NCBI RefSeq assembly: GCF_046115515.1
Contig: NZ_CP175953.1
Source: Gracilimonas sp017641085
GTDB lineage: Bacteria; Bacteroidota; Rhodothermia; Balneolales; Balneolaceae
Reading direction: 5' to 3' (one strand)
DNA: 64,000 nucleotides
Shown: positions 7,051 through 16,385 of the stretch, in pieces
Layout: every line of letters begins with the position of its first letter
Position numbering within the stretch: position 1 is the stretch's first letter
Translations under genes and position numbers: made by a program
Notes under the pieces: generated by a model
Told to the model about the DNA's origin: nothing
Seen by the model: only the letters and a program-made list of their open reading frames with translations
The model's database searches: none

Positions 7051-9342
7051 TCAATTCTTACTCAGCTTCACCGACAGATATGGAAACAGTGGTGTTTGGT
7101 TCACCCGCTGCAGCGTGTTGATATCAAAATTGAAGACATTGTTCCGGTCATAGGTATTTATCACGCCGGTTTCTGCCTCAAGCAGCCACTGATTGGAAAT
7201 GGCAAAACCCCTGCCAAGGGATACATCCAGACGATGGTAATAAGGCAGGCGCTCTCCAAACGGGCGACTGTATAGCGTACGTGCCCGGCCCGGTATTTGG
7301 GTAACATCCTGCGCCGGAACCAACACTTCAAAATCATACCCGAAAATTTGGGTGTAGGGTTTACCGCTCCCCAGCTCCCACCGGACATTTGCTGTAAATT
7401 CCCCAAAGGTGTAGCTGGTTAAAATATTTAGCTTATGGCGCTGGTCGTGCGCCGGAGAGTACTCAAAAATGGGCTCCACAATCCAGGCACCCAGGTCTCC
7501 GGTTATGGCCTCGTATGTAATTTTTGACCATCCATACCCGGCCGACATAAAGAAATTTGATTGCTGATAACGGAGCCGGACATCAAACCCATAAGCCAGC
7601 CCTTTTGCATTGGCCGTCTCCAGTTGGATGCGAGCCGCGGGCGTCCACTTGGATACCGGGATGTTTTTGTAGGTCTTGGCATAGCCTTCAACATTAGCCA
7701 CAAAAGCAGCCCCTATTTTTTGTTGATATCCTACAATTCCATGATAGGATTCCGGGACTTTATCAGCCAGCTTAATCGGTTGAAGAACCGTGAACACCGA
7801 CCCCACATCCCGCTGATCGCCCACACCTGAAAACAGCTGTACATATTTGCCGGCAGCTATACTCAGCTCCTGACGGCTGCTTCCATCCGGTTTCCAGGCA
7901 AAGCGTAGCCGCGGCTCCAGCCCGCCAAAATGGTCAACCGAAAAGTGAGTGGTAATTCCCGGCTGCAGCTCAAAGCGGTCACTAATTTCCCAGTTCCCGG
8001 AAACAAACATATTCATAATCGGAATCAGGCGGCTTACGGATTCTATTTCGGTAAACTTTTCGTTCAGAATCACATCGTAGGAGCGGAAGTTTACGCCAAA
8101 GCCATAAATCAAGGGCACATCCCACAACTGCTCGCGCATATTCACATTCAGGTACACCTGGTTCAGGCTTGAGTATCGTTCGCGCACTTCATTTGATCGC
8201 TCTGCATTATAAAACCCGGAATAGCCTGCGGTTATTTCAATAGGATATTTAAGGCCGGGATCGTAGGCAAGGCACCTTCCTCCCAAAACGGTATTCGACC
8301 ACTCGCTTCGCAGCTGTTGAGAAGGAACCACTTCACCGCTGTCAAATGTATAAATGCCGGTTACATTACAGGTCATATTATCAGCCTGCAGAGTATATCG
8401 TCCTACAAAATCAGCAAAATTAATCGGCACCTCATTGTTGATAATGGTCGGTGCCAATCCTTCAATGGTGGATTTCCGGCCCATCAACAGGAACGAATGC
8501 CGGTCGTTAACAAGGGGCCCTTCCGCCTGCAGCGAAACCATATACGGACTTACAGCCCCGCTGCCGGTGTATTCCCTGAAATTCCCGGAACGCAGGTTGA
8601 TGTCGATTACCGCAGACATCGCATTGGTAAATTCGGATCCATATCCCCCGGCATAAACATCCGCACTTTGAATCACCTCGTCTGAAAAGGCCGAGAACAG
8701 ATTAGAGACATGAAACGGCTTGGCGATGGGCAGGTTATCAACCAAAACAAGATTTTGATCGGGTGTACCTCCCCGAATAAACAAATCGCCCCCTCTGTCA
8801 CCTGTTGTAACAACGCCCGGCTCGGTTTGCAGGTAGGAAACCAGGTCGCCATCCACGCCCGGGGTTGGAACCCGCGAAATATCTACCGTACTCACTCTCC
8901 GTACACCGGCCTCACCGGTGGTAATCACACGCTCGCCCCGCACCGTTAGCTCTTCTCCCATATCGCCTACTGCTTCTTCCAGTTCAACCCGCAGAGTTTT
9001 TCGCTCCCCCTGCTCAAAAGTCAGTATTTCGGAATAGCCGGAAAAGCCTACATATGAAATCCGCAGTTCAAGCTCCCGGCCGGCTTCAATGTCCCGAATC
9101 TCACAAAAACCGGTGGGATTTGTTACACAATTGAGCAGCAGTTCATCTTCTCCCGGTTCATAGATAAGCACATTGGCGGCTACAAGCGGACTTCCATCTG
9201 CTTCGGATATTACCACAATTCGTAACAGTGCTTCATCCTGAGCCCGGAGCTCAGAGAAGCTGAAAATCATCAATAGCAATACGCTGCTAATTGCCTTCAT
9301 GTATCGGTAATATGTTTGTTTACATCTCATAGAATCATTCAT
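7051..9342 (-). CDS. TonB-dependent receptor with carboxypeptidase-regulatory-like N-terminal domain
   Basis: An outer-membrane beta-barrel for energised uptake. After a signal peptide (MKAISSVLLLMIFSFSELRAQ) come a CarboxypepD_reg-like domain (ISEADGSPLVAANVLIYEP), a plug domain (DGDLVSYLQTEPGVVTTGDRGGDLFIRGGTPDQNLVLVDN in outline) and a barrel to the C-terminus. About 763 residues. I chose the ATG at 9340-9342 because it overlaps the upstream lipoprotein stop as ATGA; Met codons at 9363, 9330 and 9300 are alternatives, the last being the signal-peptide Met. The plug resembles receptors paired with DUF4249 proteins. The substrate cannot be told from sequence. Its 3' end is duplicated at 5513-5593. 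Confidence 0.88.
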   Translation of the reverse strand: MNDSMRCKQTYYRYMKAISSVLLLMIFSFSELRAQDEALLRIVVISEADGSPLVAANVLIYEPGEDELLLNCVTNPTGFCEIRDIEAGRELELRISYVGFSGYSEILTFEQGERKTLRVELEEAVGDMGEELTVRGERVITTGEAGVRRVSTVDISRVPTPGVDGDLVSYLQTEPGVVTTGDRGGDLFIRGGTPDQNLVLVDNLPIAKPFHVSNLFSAFSDEVIQSADVYAGGYGSEFTNAMSAVIDINLRSGNFREYTGSGAVSPYMVSLQAEGPLVNDRHSFLLMGRKSTIEGLAPTIINNEVPINFADFVGRYTLQADNMTCNVTGIYTFDSGEVVPSQQLRSEWSNTVLGGRCLAYDPGLKYPIEITAGYSGFYNAERSNEVRERYSSLNQVYLNVNMREQLWDVPLIYGFGVNFRSYDVILNEKFTEIESVSRLIPIMNMFVSGNWEISDRFELQPGITTHFSVDHFGGLEPRLRFAWKPDGSSRQELSIAAGKYVQLFSGVGDQRDVGSVFTVLQPIKLADKVPESYHGIVGYQQKIGAAFVANVEGYAKTYKNIPVSKWTPAARIQLETANAKGLAYGFDVRLRYQQSNFFMSAGYGWSKITYEAITGDLGAWIVEPIFEYSPAHDQRHKLNILTSYTFGEFTANVRWELGSGKPYTQIFGYDFEVLVPAQDVTQIPGRARTLYSRPFGERLPYYHRLDVSLGRGFAISNQWLLEAETGVINTYDRNNVFNFDINTLQRVNQTPLFPYLSVKLSKN

Positions 9343-10169
9343 CTTACGCAATCCGGAGGACATACCCGGGAGTCATCGATTGGGATTATCAGCTGATCTT
9401 CGTAATAAGCCCCGAAGCGTTGGGTGCTTTCAAAGGCATTGAAAGGATTATCTATTATGGATTCATAAAAACCCGGGCTGTAATGAGCATAGTAAAACTC
9501 AAATTGAGGAATTACCAAATCCGTGCAGCGATACCGGCCTAATGTGCCGGGCACCATTTTCATTAAATCTACCGGTGTAAAGGTGTAAGTAGCAGCTTCA
9601 TTAGCTGACTCAGAGTTGTTCCGTATTACATACGGTCCCAGACGGGTTTTTCTGACATCCCGTGCCTGAAATTCGATAAAAAAAGCGATGGTGCTTTCAT
9701 ATACCGGGTCAAAGGTAACTTCGACCGGTGTATAGCACTGTTCGTTGACAGGCTCGGCCACGGGAGCAGGATAGGTAGGAGTAGTTGTGGTCAGGGTTAC
9801 CTGCTCTCCGTCAGATCGGGTTACAGTAAGTTGGTATGCTGTGTTGGCTTCAATATTCTGTGTTACGATAAAATTGTGATGATAAACCCCTGCTTCAAAA
9901 AAGCGCTCGAAATTGAGAGCCTCCACAAAGCCTGTATTAAGGTTTTCAAGGGTGACTGTAGCATCGATTTCTGTAGTAGCCTCTTCAGTGAACGGAACAT
10001 TCAAATCCCGAATCCGAATCTCATTGGTACTATTATTCAAATCAAGAGTCCCATAAACAGAATAAACCCCGGTGTCTTTGTCGAGGGGTTCCAGTGAGTT
10101 GTCACACCCGGCTACAAGCAAAGCCAAAAGTGAGAAAACAAACCATGCAGCAAACTTTTTCGGGCACAA
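9339..10169 (-). CDS. DUF4249-like lipoprotein (module copy B)
   Basis: A 276-residue lipoprotein with a clear signal peptide and lipobox (FSLLALLVAGC, Cys22), predicted to sit in the envelope with the TonB receptor encoded directly downstream. Its end overlaps the receptor start by ATGA (9339-9342), so the two are probably co-translated. It resembles copy A at 5630-6442 by roughly half of its residues (by eye). The start is TTG at 10167-10169, the only start codon between an in-frame stop and the signal peptide. The likely role is as an accessory surface protein for the receptor, inferred from the pairing alone. Confidence 0.72.
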   Translation of the reverse strand: MCPKKFAAWFVFSLLALLVAGCDNSLEPLDKDTGVYSVYGTLDLNNSTNEIRIRDLNVPFTEEATTEIDATVTLENLNTGFVEALNFERFFEAGVYHHNFIVTQNIEANTAYQLTVTRSDGEQVTLTTTTPTYPAPVAEPVNEQCYTPVEVTFDPVYESTIAFFIEFQARDVRKTRLGPYVIRNNSESANEAATYTFTPVDLMKMVPGTLGRYRCTDLVIPQFEFYYAHYSPGFYESIIDNPFNAFESTQRFGAYYEDQLIIPIDDSRVCPPDCVR

Positions 10170-10311
10170 AGCGGTTTTGATTTAGACTTGAAAGGTCACT
10201 GGAATATTAATTGTTTAGCCGATAACTGGCAAGTTTTCAAGTATTTCCTTTGCTTGTAAAAATTAAAGAAACCTGAAGCCTCTGAATCAGTAGAAACACA
10301 AAAACCTCTTT

Positions 10312-11094
10312 ATGAAAATTACATTTCGACATTTTATTACGTGTTTTTTGATGTTTTCGGCTGCTGCTACTTCTATTCAGGCACAACAAAGCGCTCACCC
10401 GGATTCCCTCTTACAAAAGGCCCATTCTTATTTCAATCAATCTCTTGAGCAACAGGCTCTCGCTGCCTACCTGGATGTCTTAAAAGCAGACGGTGATAAC
10501 TTCGAAGCTCTTTGGCACACCAGCCTTATTTATGCACGTGTGGGTTACCGCTACGACTCGGAGCAAGAGATGATGGAGAATTACCAAAAGGCGTTAACTT
10601 ATGCGGAGAAAACGCTTGAGCTCTATCCCGACGAAGGCTATGCTCATTTTGTATATGCTGTTGCCAACGGACGTATTTCTGATCTTTCCGATTCGCAAAC
10701 ACGCATCAAAAAATCTCATGTTGTAAAGAAACATGCTCAAAAGGCCGTTGAGCTGCTTCCCAATTACGCACCTGCCTGGCACCTGCTGGGGTTGTGGCAC
10801 AGTAAAATAGCAAATGTGGGTTCGGCCCGGCAGTTTGCTGCCGGTTTGTTTTCTGACGGTCTTCCGGAGGGGGCTTCCAACCAAAAAGCAGTGGAGTACA
10901 TGCAGAAAGCGATCCGCTTGCAACCGGAACAAACCCTTCGCTACAAACTGGATTTAGCCCGCCATTATGAACGAGCCGGAGAAAACAACAAAGCCATTCA
11001 AACCCTGAAAGAAATCGTTCAAATCGCCCCAAAGAATGACATTGATAAGTGGAATTTAGAAAGGGCCCGAGATTTATTAAAAAAACTTTCGTAG
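10312..11094 (+). CDS. exported tetratricopeptide-repeat protein
   Basis: A 260-residue protein with a cleavable signal peptide (FITCFLMFSAAATSIQAQ) followed by TPR-like helical pairs: ALAAYLDVLKADGDNFEALWHTS at the start, ALTYAEKTLELYPDEGYAHF, KAVELLPNYAPAWHLLG, and a C-terminal KAIQTLKEIVQIAP. TPRs mediate protein contacts; no enzymatic motif is seen. It is probably periplasmic. It is divergent from the lipoprotein gene at 9339-10169 across a 142-base AT-rich spacer and is followed 30 bases later by the TonB-C lipoprotein gene, which may be co-transcribed. Confidence 0.75.
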   Translation: MKITFRHFITCFLMFSAAATSIQAQQSAHPDSLLQKAHSYFNQSLEQQALAAYLDVLKADGDNFEALWHTSLIYARVGYRYDSEQEMMENYQKALTYAEKTLELYPDEGYAHFVYAVANGRISDLSDSQTRIKKSHVVKKHAQKAVELLPNYAPAWHLLGLWHSKIANVGSARQFAAGLFSDGLPEGASNQKAVEYMQKAIRLQPEQTLRYKLDLARHYERAGENNKAIQTLKEIVQIAPKNDIDKWNLERARDLLKKLS

Positions 11095-11124
11095 CAACTT
11101 CAAAAAAATACTACTCCTCCATCA

Positions 11125-11574
11125 ATGTACAGAAACCTTTTTGCCATTATCGCTTTATCACTCTTTCTATATTCGTGTGGACCAAGAGTGATGATAAAAT
11201 ATCAAGGCTCCTCCCCTATTTCCCGGCCTTCTTCAACAGTAGAATCAGTAACTCAAGACTCTTCAAAAGAGACACCCCATACTGTGATTGTACTTTCAGT
11301 TCCTGTTCTTGAAGGAGGAAACAGAGCTCTGAGAAATAGAATTGAGTATCCAGATGAGGCAATTGAAAACAATATTGAGGGAATTGTAAGTATCCTGTTC
11401 ACCATAAATGAAGATGGCAGCACTTCAAATTTCGAAGTACTTCAGGAAATCGGATACGGATGTGAAGAAATGGTAATTAAAGCCATTCAGAATTCTAAAT
11501 TCGAAACAGGTCAACTTAATCACCAGGTAAATGCCCGCTACAGATGGATGGTAAGTGTAGAGTTTAAATTATAG
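11125..11574 (+). CDS. lipoprotein with TonB C-terminal domain
   Basis: A 149-residue protein. The N-terminus is a lipoprotein signal (IIALSLFLYSCGP), the middle is a Ser/Pro/Thr linker, and residues ~70-149 match the TonB C-terminal fold (YPDEAIENNIEGIVSILFTI followed by GYGCEEMVIKAIQNSKF). Unlike true TonB it lacks an inner-membrane helix and would be anchored by lipid, so it probably does not transmit proton-motive energy itself. Similar stand-alone TonB-C proteins are frequent in Bacteroidota and uncharacterised. It follows the TPR gene on the same strand. Confidence 0.72.
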   Translation: MYRNLFAIIALSLFLYSCGPRVMIKYQGSSPISRPSSTVESVTQDSSKETPHTVIVLSVPVLEGGNRALRNRIEYPDEAIENNIEGIVSILFTINEDGSTSNFEVLQEIGYGCEEMVIKAIQNSKFETGQLNHQVNARYRWMVSVEFKL

Positions 11575-11698
11575 CCAGCTTTTAACCACCAGCTTTGCTG
11601 AACCTAAAGCTTTCCTAATGGGGCAGTACTTTCCTTATTCCTTATCTTAATTGTGCATCTGCCGATAAACCTCAGCAAACAACCTGCTAAATAACCCT

Positions 11699-14695
11699 AT
11701 GAAAAAATTCTTTTCTACTGTTCTGCTTTTAATGATTGCTTTGAGCACCTCAGCTTTCGCCCAAATTAAAATCAATGAAATTGTTGCCTCTAACGCATCT
11801 TCTCATGCTGACCAAAATGGGGATAACGACGATTGGGTTGAGCTCTACAATGCCGGTTCTGTTTCCGTTAACCTTGCGGGGATGTACGTCTCTGATGATT
11901 CCTCACAGCTCGACAAATGGCAGATTCCATCCGGACAAAGTGCAACCACCACCATTTCCCCGGGAGAGTTTCTGATTCTTTGGTTTGATAAAGAAACCGA
12001 ACAAGGCGCACTACATGTGGACATGAAATTAAGCGCCGATGGTGAAGCAGTGATACTCACCGAGCCTGATGGAGAAACCCTTATCGACTCCGTTTCTTTT
12101 GGAGCGCAAACGACAGATATAGCCTGGGGAAGAGTGCCCGACGGTAGCGGGACTTTCAAATTCCTGAACCCTACTCCCGAAGCAAGCAATAACGGCAGTC
12201 AAATTTCCGAACAAGCCGAGAAACCGGCTTTTTCTCTGGAATCTGGTTTCTATTCAGGCTCAGAAGTCATCGGAATTTCATCAGCTACTGAAAATGCGGA
12301 GATACGATACGAAATTGGCGGATCGGCTCCCACTCCCAACTCACCACTATATGAAAACCCTATAACCGTTGATTCCTCTTCCGTGATCCGGGCTATGGCT
12401 TTTGCTCCCGGTTTTGCAGCAAGTGAAATCGCGACCAACAGCTATTTCTTTGAAGACCCGCACACCATCCCCCTGGTGTCATTTGTGATGGAACCCGACA
12501 GTCTCTTCGATTATGACAAAGGAATGTATGTAATCGGAGATTCCTCAGAAGCCAGTGATGACTATCCGTGGTTTGGAGCCAACTTTTGGGAAGAATGGGA
12601 GTACCCGGTGCATATTGAATATATGAAGCCCGGTGGGTCGGTCGAATTTGAATTTGATGCAGGAGCCAGTATCGGTGGCAACTTCAGCCGGGCTTTCCCT
12701 AAAAAATCATTCATCATCAATAACAATGCCGATTACGGGATCGATGAGCTGGAGTATGAGCTTTTCCCCGAAAACGATTATGACACTTACGATGGATTTG
12801 GCCTGCGGGCCGGAGCCGAAGAACGATCTCGCCTGCTCAATGAATTGATGTACACCATCAACAAACAATGGGGCCACAAAAATGCCATGCAGGCTTATGA
12901 GCCGGTGGCAATGTACATCAACGGCAAGTACTGGGGTATTTATAATTTACAGGAGCGCAAAAACGATGATTTTGTTGAATCCCGCTATGGATATGATGAC
13001 ATCGACATGATTAAGGACTACGATGAAGTTAAAGATGGCACCTATGATGCCTACCAGGAGCTACTGGATGTTTTTCAGGATGAATCTCTGACGGAACCGG
13101 AATTTTTCATCATGGCGGATTCCCTCATCGACCTGGAAAGCTTTACCGACCACTGGATTTACCAGGTGTACAGTTCTCACGGCGATCCCAACAACTTACG
13201 GTACTGGAGGCCGCAAACGGTGGATGGCAAGTGGTATTTTATTTCCCATGATTTTGACTGGTGGAGAAACCTGGACAATGAGCCCGGCACCTACATCCCG
13301 GTTTTTACTCAATACTTAAAGAAAGATCCGGCAGGATTCTGGCTCATCGGCCGGATGATGCAAAACCCCACCTACCGGGAAATCTTCCTGAATCGCCTTG
13401 CTGATATGCTGAATACCGCTTTTAAGCCGGATTATATGATCAGCTTAATCGATTCCATAGACACCGCCATCAACCCGGAAATGCCGAGAGATATTGAACG
13501 CTGGGATGAAGGCTGGTATGACAACAGCGGTCCTACCGATTACAGCATGGAGTATTTTTACTATGGATTGAAAGAAGAAGACTACGGTCTTGCGGTTCCT
13601 TATGTGCTCGATTACCCGGACTTCATTTATGCTGAAATTCAGGATACCCTGCAAACCGATACGGTACGGGTGCACCTTGCTCAAACTTCTGAAGGCAGCA
13701 TACAACTCAATTCCATCACTCCGGATTTATCCAGTCAGGATTGGTCGGGAATTTATTTCGAAGGTACTACCATCACCTTAGAGGTTACGCCGGAGCCCGG
13801 ACTGGAACTGGAGCACTGGCTGGTTGATGGCGAGCAAGCCGGTCAAAACAATGTACTAACTGTTGAGCTAGGCACAACGCCCGTAGAAATTGAAGCTGCT
13901 TTCCAGCCGGTTGTTAACGATGAAATTGTTATCAACGAAATTAACTACAACCCCAGCGATGACTTTGATGCCGGTGACTGGATTGAACTGTACAACTATT
14001 CTGAAACCACCATCGATCTTTCTGGTTGGGTGTATAAGGATGAGGACGACGAGCACGAATTTGTAATTCCAAACGGCACTTCTATTGCCTCAGGAGGTTA
14101 TTTAGTGATCACCAATGATACGGCTGCTTTCAAACAGCTGCACCCAAATGCTGAATTCGTAAAAGGAGAAGCCGATTTCGGATTGAGCGGTTCAGGAGAT
14201 CAGGTTCGGATTTTTAACCCGAATAATTCTTTAATCGACTTTGTGGAGTATAACGATGAAGAACCATGGCCATTAGAAGCTGACGGAAATGGTGCAACGC
14301 TGGCTTTAATAGATTATGAACTTGACAACTCATTGGCCGAAAGCTGGATGGCATCTAAAGAAACAGGCGGCACCCCTTCTGCTTCTAACGATGGAGTCAT
14401 AAACAGCAGTGAAGAAGATGGGAATGCACCTAAAGCTTTTGCTTTACACCAAAATTACCCAAACCCGTTTAACCCAACAACGCGAATTTCTTTCTCATTG
14501 GCCAAGGCCTCGTCGGTGGAGATAATTGTGTATAACATGCTTGGGCAGGAAGTGAAGAAACTTATGAAAGAGCCCATGAAAAGCGGGGAACACACCCTCA
14601 CTTTTGACGCACGCAACCTGCCGAGTGGAGTGTATATCTACCGACTAACTGCCGGGAAGTTCAGTGAAACCAAAAAAATGATTCTGTTGAAATAA
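11699..14695 (+). CDS. secreted CotH-like kinase-fold protein with lamin-tail domains and type A sorting tail
   Basis: A 998-residue exported protein. In order: signal peptide (1-22), a lamin-tail domain (about 24-170, IKINEIVASN...DWVELYNAG), a chitobiase-C-terminal-like sandwich (about 180-250), a CotH kinase-like domain (about 257-640) with RSRLLNELMY, INGKYWGIYNLQERKNDDF and ISHDFDWWRN (near residues 517-524), a repeat-like sandwich (about 660-740), a second lamin-tail domain (about 745-890) and a C-terminal sorting domain (about 915-998, YPNPFNPTTRISFSL...KKMILLK). CotH proteins phosphorylate spore-coat proteins in Bacillus; substrates outside spores are unknown. The tail indicates type IX-like secretion and cell-surface display. 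Confidence 0.85.
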   Translation: MKKFFSTVLLLMIALSTSAFAQIKINEIVASNASSHADQNGDNDDWVELYNAGSVSVNLAGMYVSDDSSQLDKWQIPSGQSATTTISPGEFLILWFDKETEQGALHVDMKLSADGEAVILTEPDGETLIDSVSFGAQTTDIAWGRVPDGSGTFKFLNPTPEASNNGSQISEQAEKPAFSLESGFYSGSEVIGISSATENAEIRYEIGGSAPTPNSPLYENPITVDSSSVIRAMAFAPGFAASEIATNSYFFEDPHTIPLVSFVMEPDSLFDYDKGMYVIGDSSEASDDYPWFGANFWEEWEYPVHIEYMKPGGSVEFEFDAGASIGGNFSRAFPKKSFIINNNADYGIDELEYELFPENDYDTYDGFGLRAGAEERSRLLNELMYTINKQWGHKNAMQAYEPVAMYINGKYWGIYNLQERKNDDFVESRYGYDDIDMIKDYDEVKDGTYDAYQELLDVFQDESLTEPEFFIMADSLIDLESFTDHWIYQVYSSHGDPNNLRYWRPQTVDGKWYFISHDFDWWRNLDNEPGTYIPVFTQYLKKDPAGFWLIGRMMQNPTYREIFLNRLADMLNTAFKPDYMISLIDSIDTAINPEMPRDIERWDEGWYDNSGPTDYSMEYFYYGLKEEDYGLAVPYVLDYPDFIYAEIQDTLQTDTVRVHLAQTSEGSIQLNSITPDLSSQDWSGIYFEGTTITLEVTPEPGLELEHWLVDGEQAGQNNVLTVELGTTPVEIEAAFQPVVNDEIVINEINYNPSDDFDAGDWIELYNYSETTIDLSGWVYKDEDDEHEFVIPNGTSIASGGYLVITNDTAAFKQLHPNAEFVKGEADFGLSGSGDQVRIFNPNNSLIDFVEYNDEEPWPLEADGNGATLALIDYELDNSLAESWMASKETGGTPSASNDGVINSSEEDGNAPKAFALHQNYPNPFNPTTRISFSLAKASSVEIIVYNMLGQEVKKLMKEPMKSGEHTLTFDARNLPSGVYIYRLTAGKFSETKKMILLK

Positions 14696-14710
14696 CTCAC
14701 TAAAAAACAA

Positions 14711-14733
14711 AGAGCGGACAGGCTGTCCGCTCT
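14711..14733. terminator. hairpin terminator between the CotH gene and glyS
   Basis: AGAGCGGACA (14711-14720) pairs perfectly with TGTCCGCTCT (14724-14733) around a three-base loop. It has A-rich sequence on the left and a short T run on the right, and lies between two convergent genes, so it can serve both. Confidence 0.75.
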
Positions 14734-14770
14734 ACGTTTTAGATTGAATAAGTCTGGCAGATCTTAAACT

Positions 14771-16228
14771 CTACTCCGGTTTCCAGTCCTTCATGCCGTC
14801 CCGGATCACTTCTGCAAGTCTGGAAACAGGCACCCGGTCCTGACTCATATCATCGCGGTAACGGATGGTCACGGTATCTTCACCTTCTGATTCCACGCCG
14901 TCAAAATCTACGGTTACACAAAACGGCGTCCCGGCTTCATCCTGTCGGCGATAGCGTTTTCCAATGGATCCGGACTCATCATACAGCACTGAAAATTCTT
15001 CACGGAGATCTTCTTCAATCTTATGTGCCAGATCCTGAAGCTTGTCTTTTTTGATAAGCGGGAAAATACCAACCTGTGTTGGAGCAATTTTTGGATTCAA
15101 CTTCAATACAGTTCGGGTATCGCCATCTACCTCTTCCTCACGATAAGCATCACAAAGCACCATCAGCGTCAGTCGATCGAGCCCAACCGAAGTCTCAATC
15201 ACATAAGGGACAAACCGCTCCTGGTTTTTCTGATCGTAGTAATCCAGTTTTTTACCGGAATGCTCAGTGTGTTGTTTTAAGTCAAAGTCTGTTCGGTTGT
15301 GTATACCTTCCACTTCCTGCCAGCCGATGGGGTATTTATACTGAATGTCAGCCGCAGCCCGCGCATAGTGGGCAAGCTTATCTTCCGGATGCGGGGCCGT
15401 CCTCAGGTTTTCTTCCCGAATCCCCATTTTCTTATGCCACTCCAGTCGTTTCTCCAGCCATTTCTCATATTCGGCTTCATCGGTGCCCGGTTTCACGAAG
15501 TATTGCATTTCCATCTGCTCAAATTCCCGCATACGAAATACAAACTGTCGGGCTACAACCTCATTACGAAATGCCTTTCCGGTTTGGGCGATACCAAACG
15601 GAATAGTGGTTCTGGAGGTATCCATTACGTTCTTATAATTCACAAAGATCCCTTGAGCAGTTTCAGGCCGAAGATAAACACCCTCTTCTTCGGTTGAAGT
15701 AGAACCAAACTGAGTCTTAAACATCAGGTTGAACTGGCGCACTTCGGTCCAGTCAAAAGCTCCGGACTCTGGGGCACGAATCTCGTTTTCCATGATGATT
15801 TCGTGCAGATCTTCCGTTAGGCTTTTTCGGGAACCGCAGGTATCCAGCTTTTCCTGGATAGCATTTGCTTCTTCGTGTTTATCATCTTTTCGCAGCTTCT
15901 CAATGTGCTGCTCAATCAGCATATCGGCACGGTAGCGTTTTTTGGACTGCTTGTCGTCGATCATCGGATCGTTAAATCCGCCAACATGGCCACTGGCTTC
16001 CCATACTTTGGGATGCATAAAAATAGCTGCATCTACTCCCACGATATTATCGTGGCGGCGTGTCATCTCTTTCCACCAGGCATTACGGATATTTCTTTTG
16101 AGTTCTACACCGAGGGGTCCGTAATCATACACGGCACTAAGTCCGCCATAAATTTCCGAGGATTGGAAGATGAAACCACGGGCTTTTGCCAGTGATACAA
16201 TTTTATCGAGGTTGTCCAGATTCGACAT
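14771..16228 (-). CDS. glyS: glycine--tRNA ligase, single-chain class II type
   Basis: Charges tRNA-Gly. It is the dimeric eukaryote/archaea-like GlyRS found in many Bacteroidota, not the alpha2beta2 enzyme. With the start at 16226-16228 it has 485 residues (MSNLDNLDKIV...). Class II motifs are present: SSEIYGGLSAVYDYGPLGVELK near the N-terminus, FNLMFKTQFG and RPETAQGIFVNYK in the middle, and an anticodon-binding domain at the end. The open frame runs 19 codons further upstream, but a good -7 promoter box (TATCTTTG, 16265-16272) lies inside that extension, so the shorter start is preferred. Confidence 0.95.
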   Translation of the reverse strand: MSNLDNLDKIVSLAKARGFIFQSSEIYGGLSAVYDYGPLGVELKRNIRNAWWKEMTRRHDNIVGVDAAIFMHPKVWEASGHVGGFNDPMIDDKQSKKRYRADMLIEQHIEKLRKDDKHEEANAIQEKLDTCGSRKSLTEDLHEIIMENEIRAPESGAFDWTEVRQFNLMFKTQFGSTSTEEEGVYLRPETAQGIFVNYKNVMDTSRTTIPFGIAQTGKAFRNEVVARQFVFRMREFEQMEMQYFVKPGTDEAEYEKWLEKRLEWHKKMGIREENLRTAPHPEDKLAHYARAAADIQYKYPIGWQEVEGIHNRTDFDLKQHTEHSGKKLDYYDQKNQERFVPYVIETSVGLDRLTLMVLCDAYREEEVDGDTRTVLKLNPKIAPTQVGIFPLIKKDKLQDLAHKIEEDLREEFSVLYDESGSIGKRYRRQDEAGTPFCVTVDFDGVESEGEDTVTIRYRDDMSQDRVPVSRLAEVIRDGMKDWKPE

Positions 16229-16264
16229 GTGGGTGTTTTTGCAATTCAAAAATCTTGTGAGCAT

Positions 16265-16272
16265 CAAAGATA
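16265..16272 (-). promoter_or_regulatory. -7 promoter box for glyS
   Basis: Minus-strand TATCTTTG exactly matches the Bacteroidota -7 consensus TAnnTTTG. It lies 36 bases upstream of the preferred glyS ATG. No convincing -33 TTG was found at the right distance, so only the -7 half is supported. Confidence 0.5.
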
Positions 16273-16385
16273 AGCATATGATCATCGAATGTGGAATATT
16301 GAACCGGGAATTTTGAACGGTTCCTTCTCTGTAATGGATTATTTATGTTTGAGGCGTTCATACAATCATCGAATTAAACCTATTC

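Noticed and set aside
14771..16285. glyS starting at 16285
   Set aside because: That start lies upstream of an exact -7 promoter box and adds 19 residues unlike the family; the ATG at 16228 is better.
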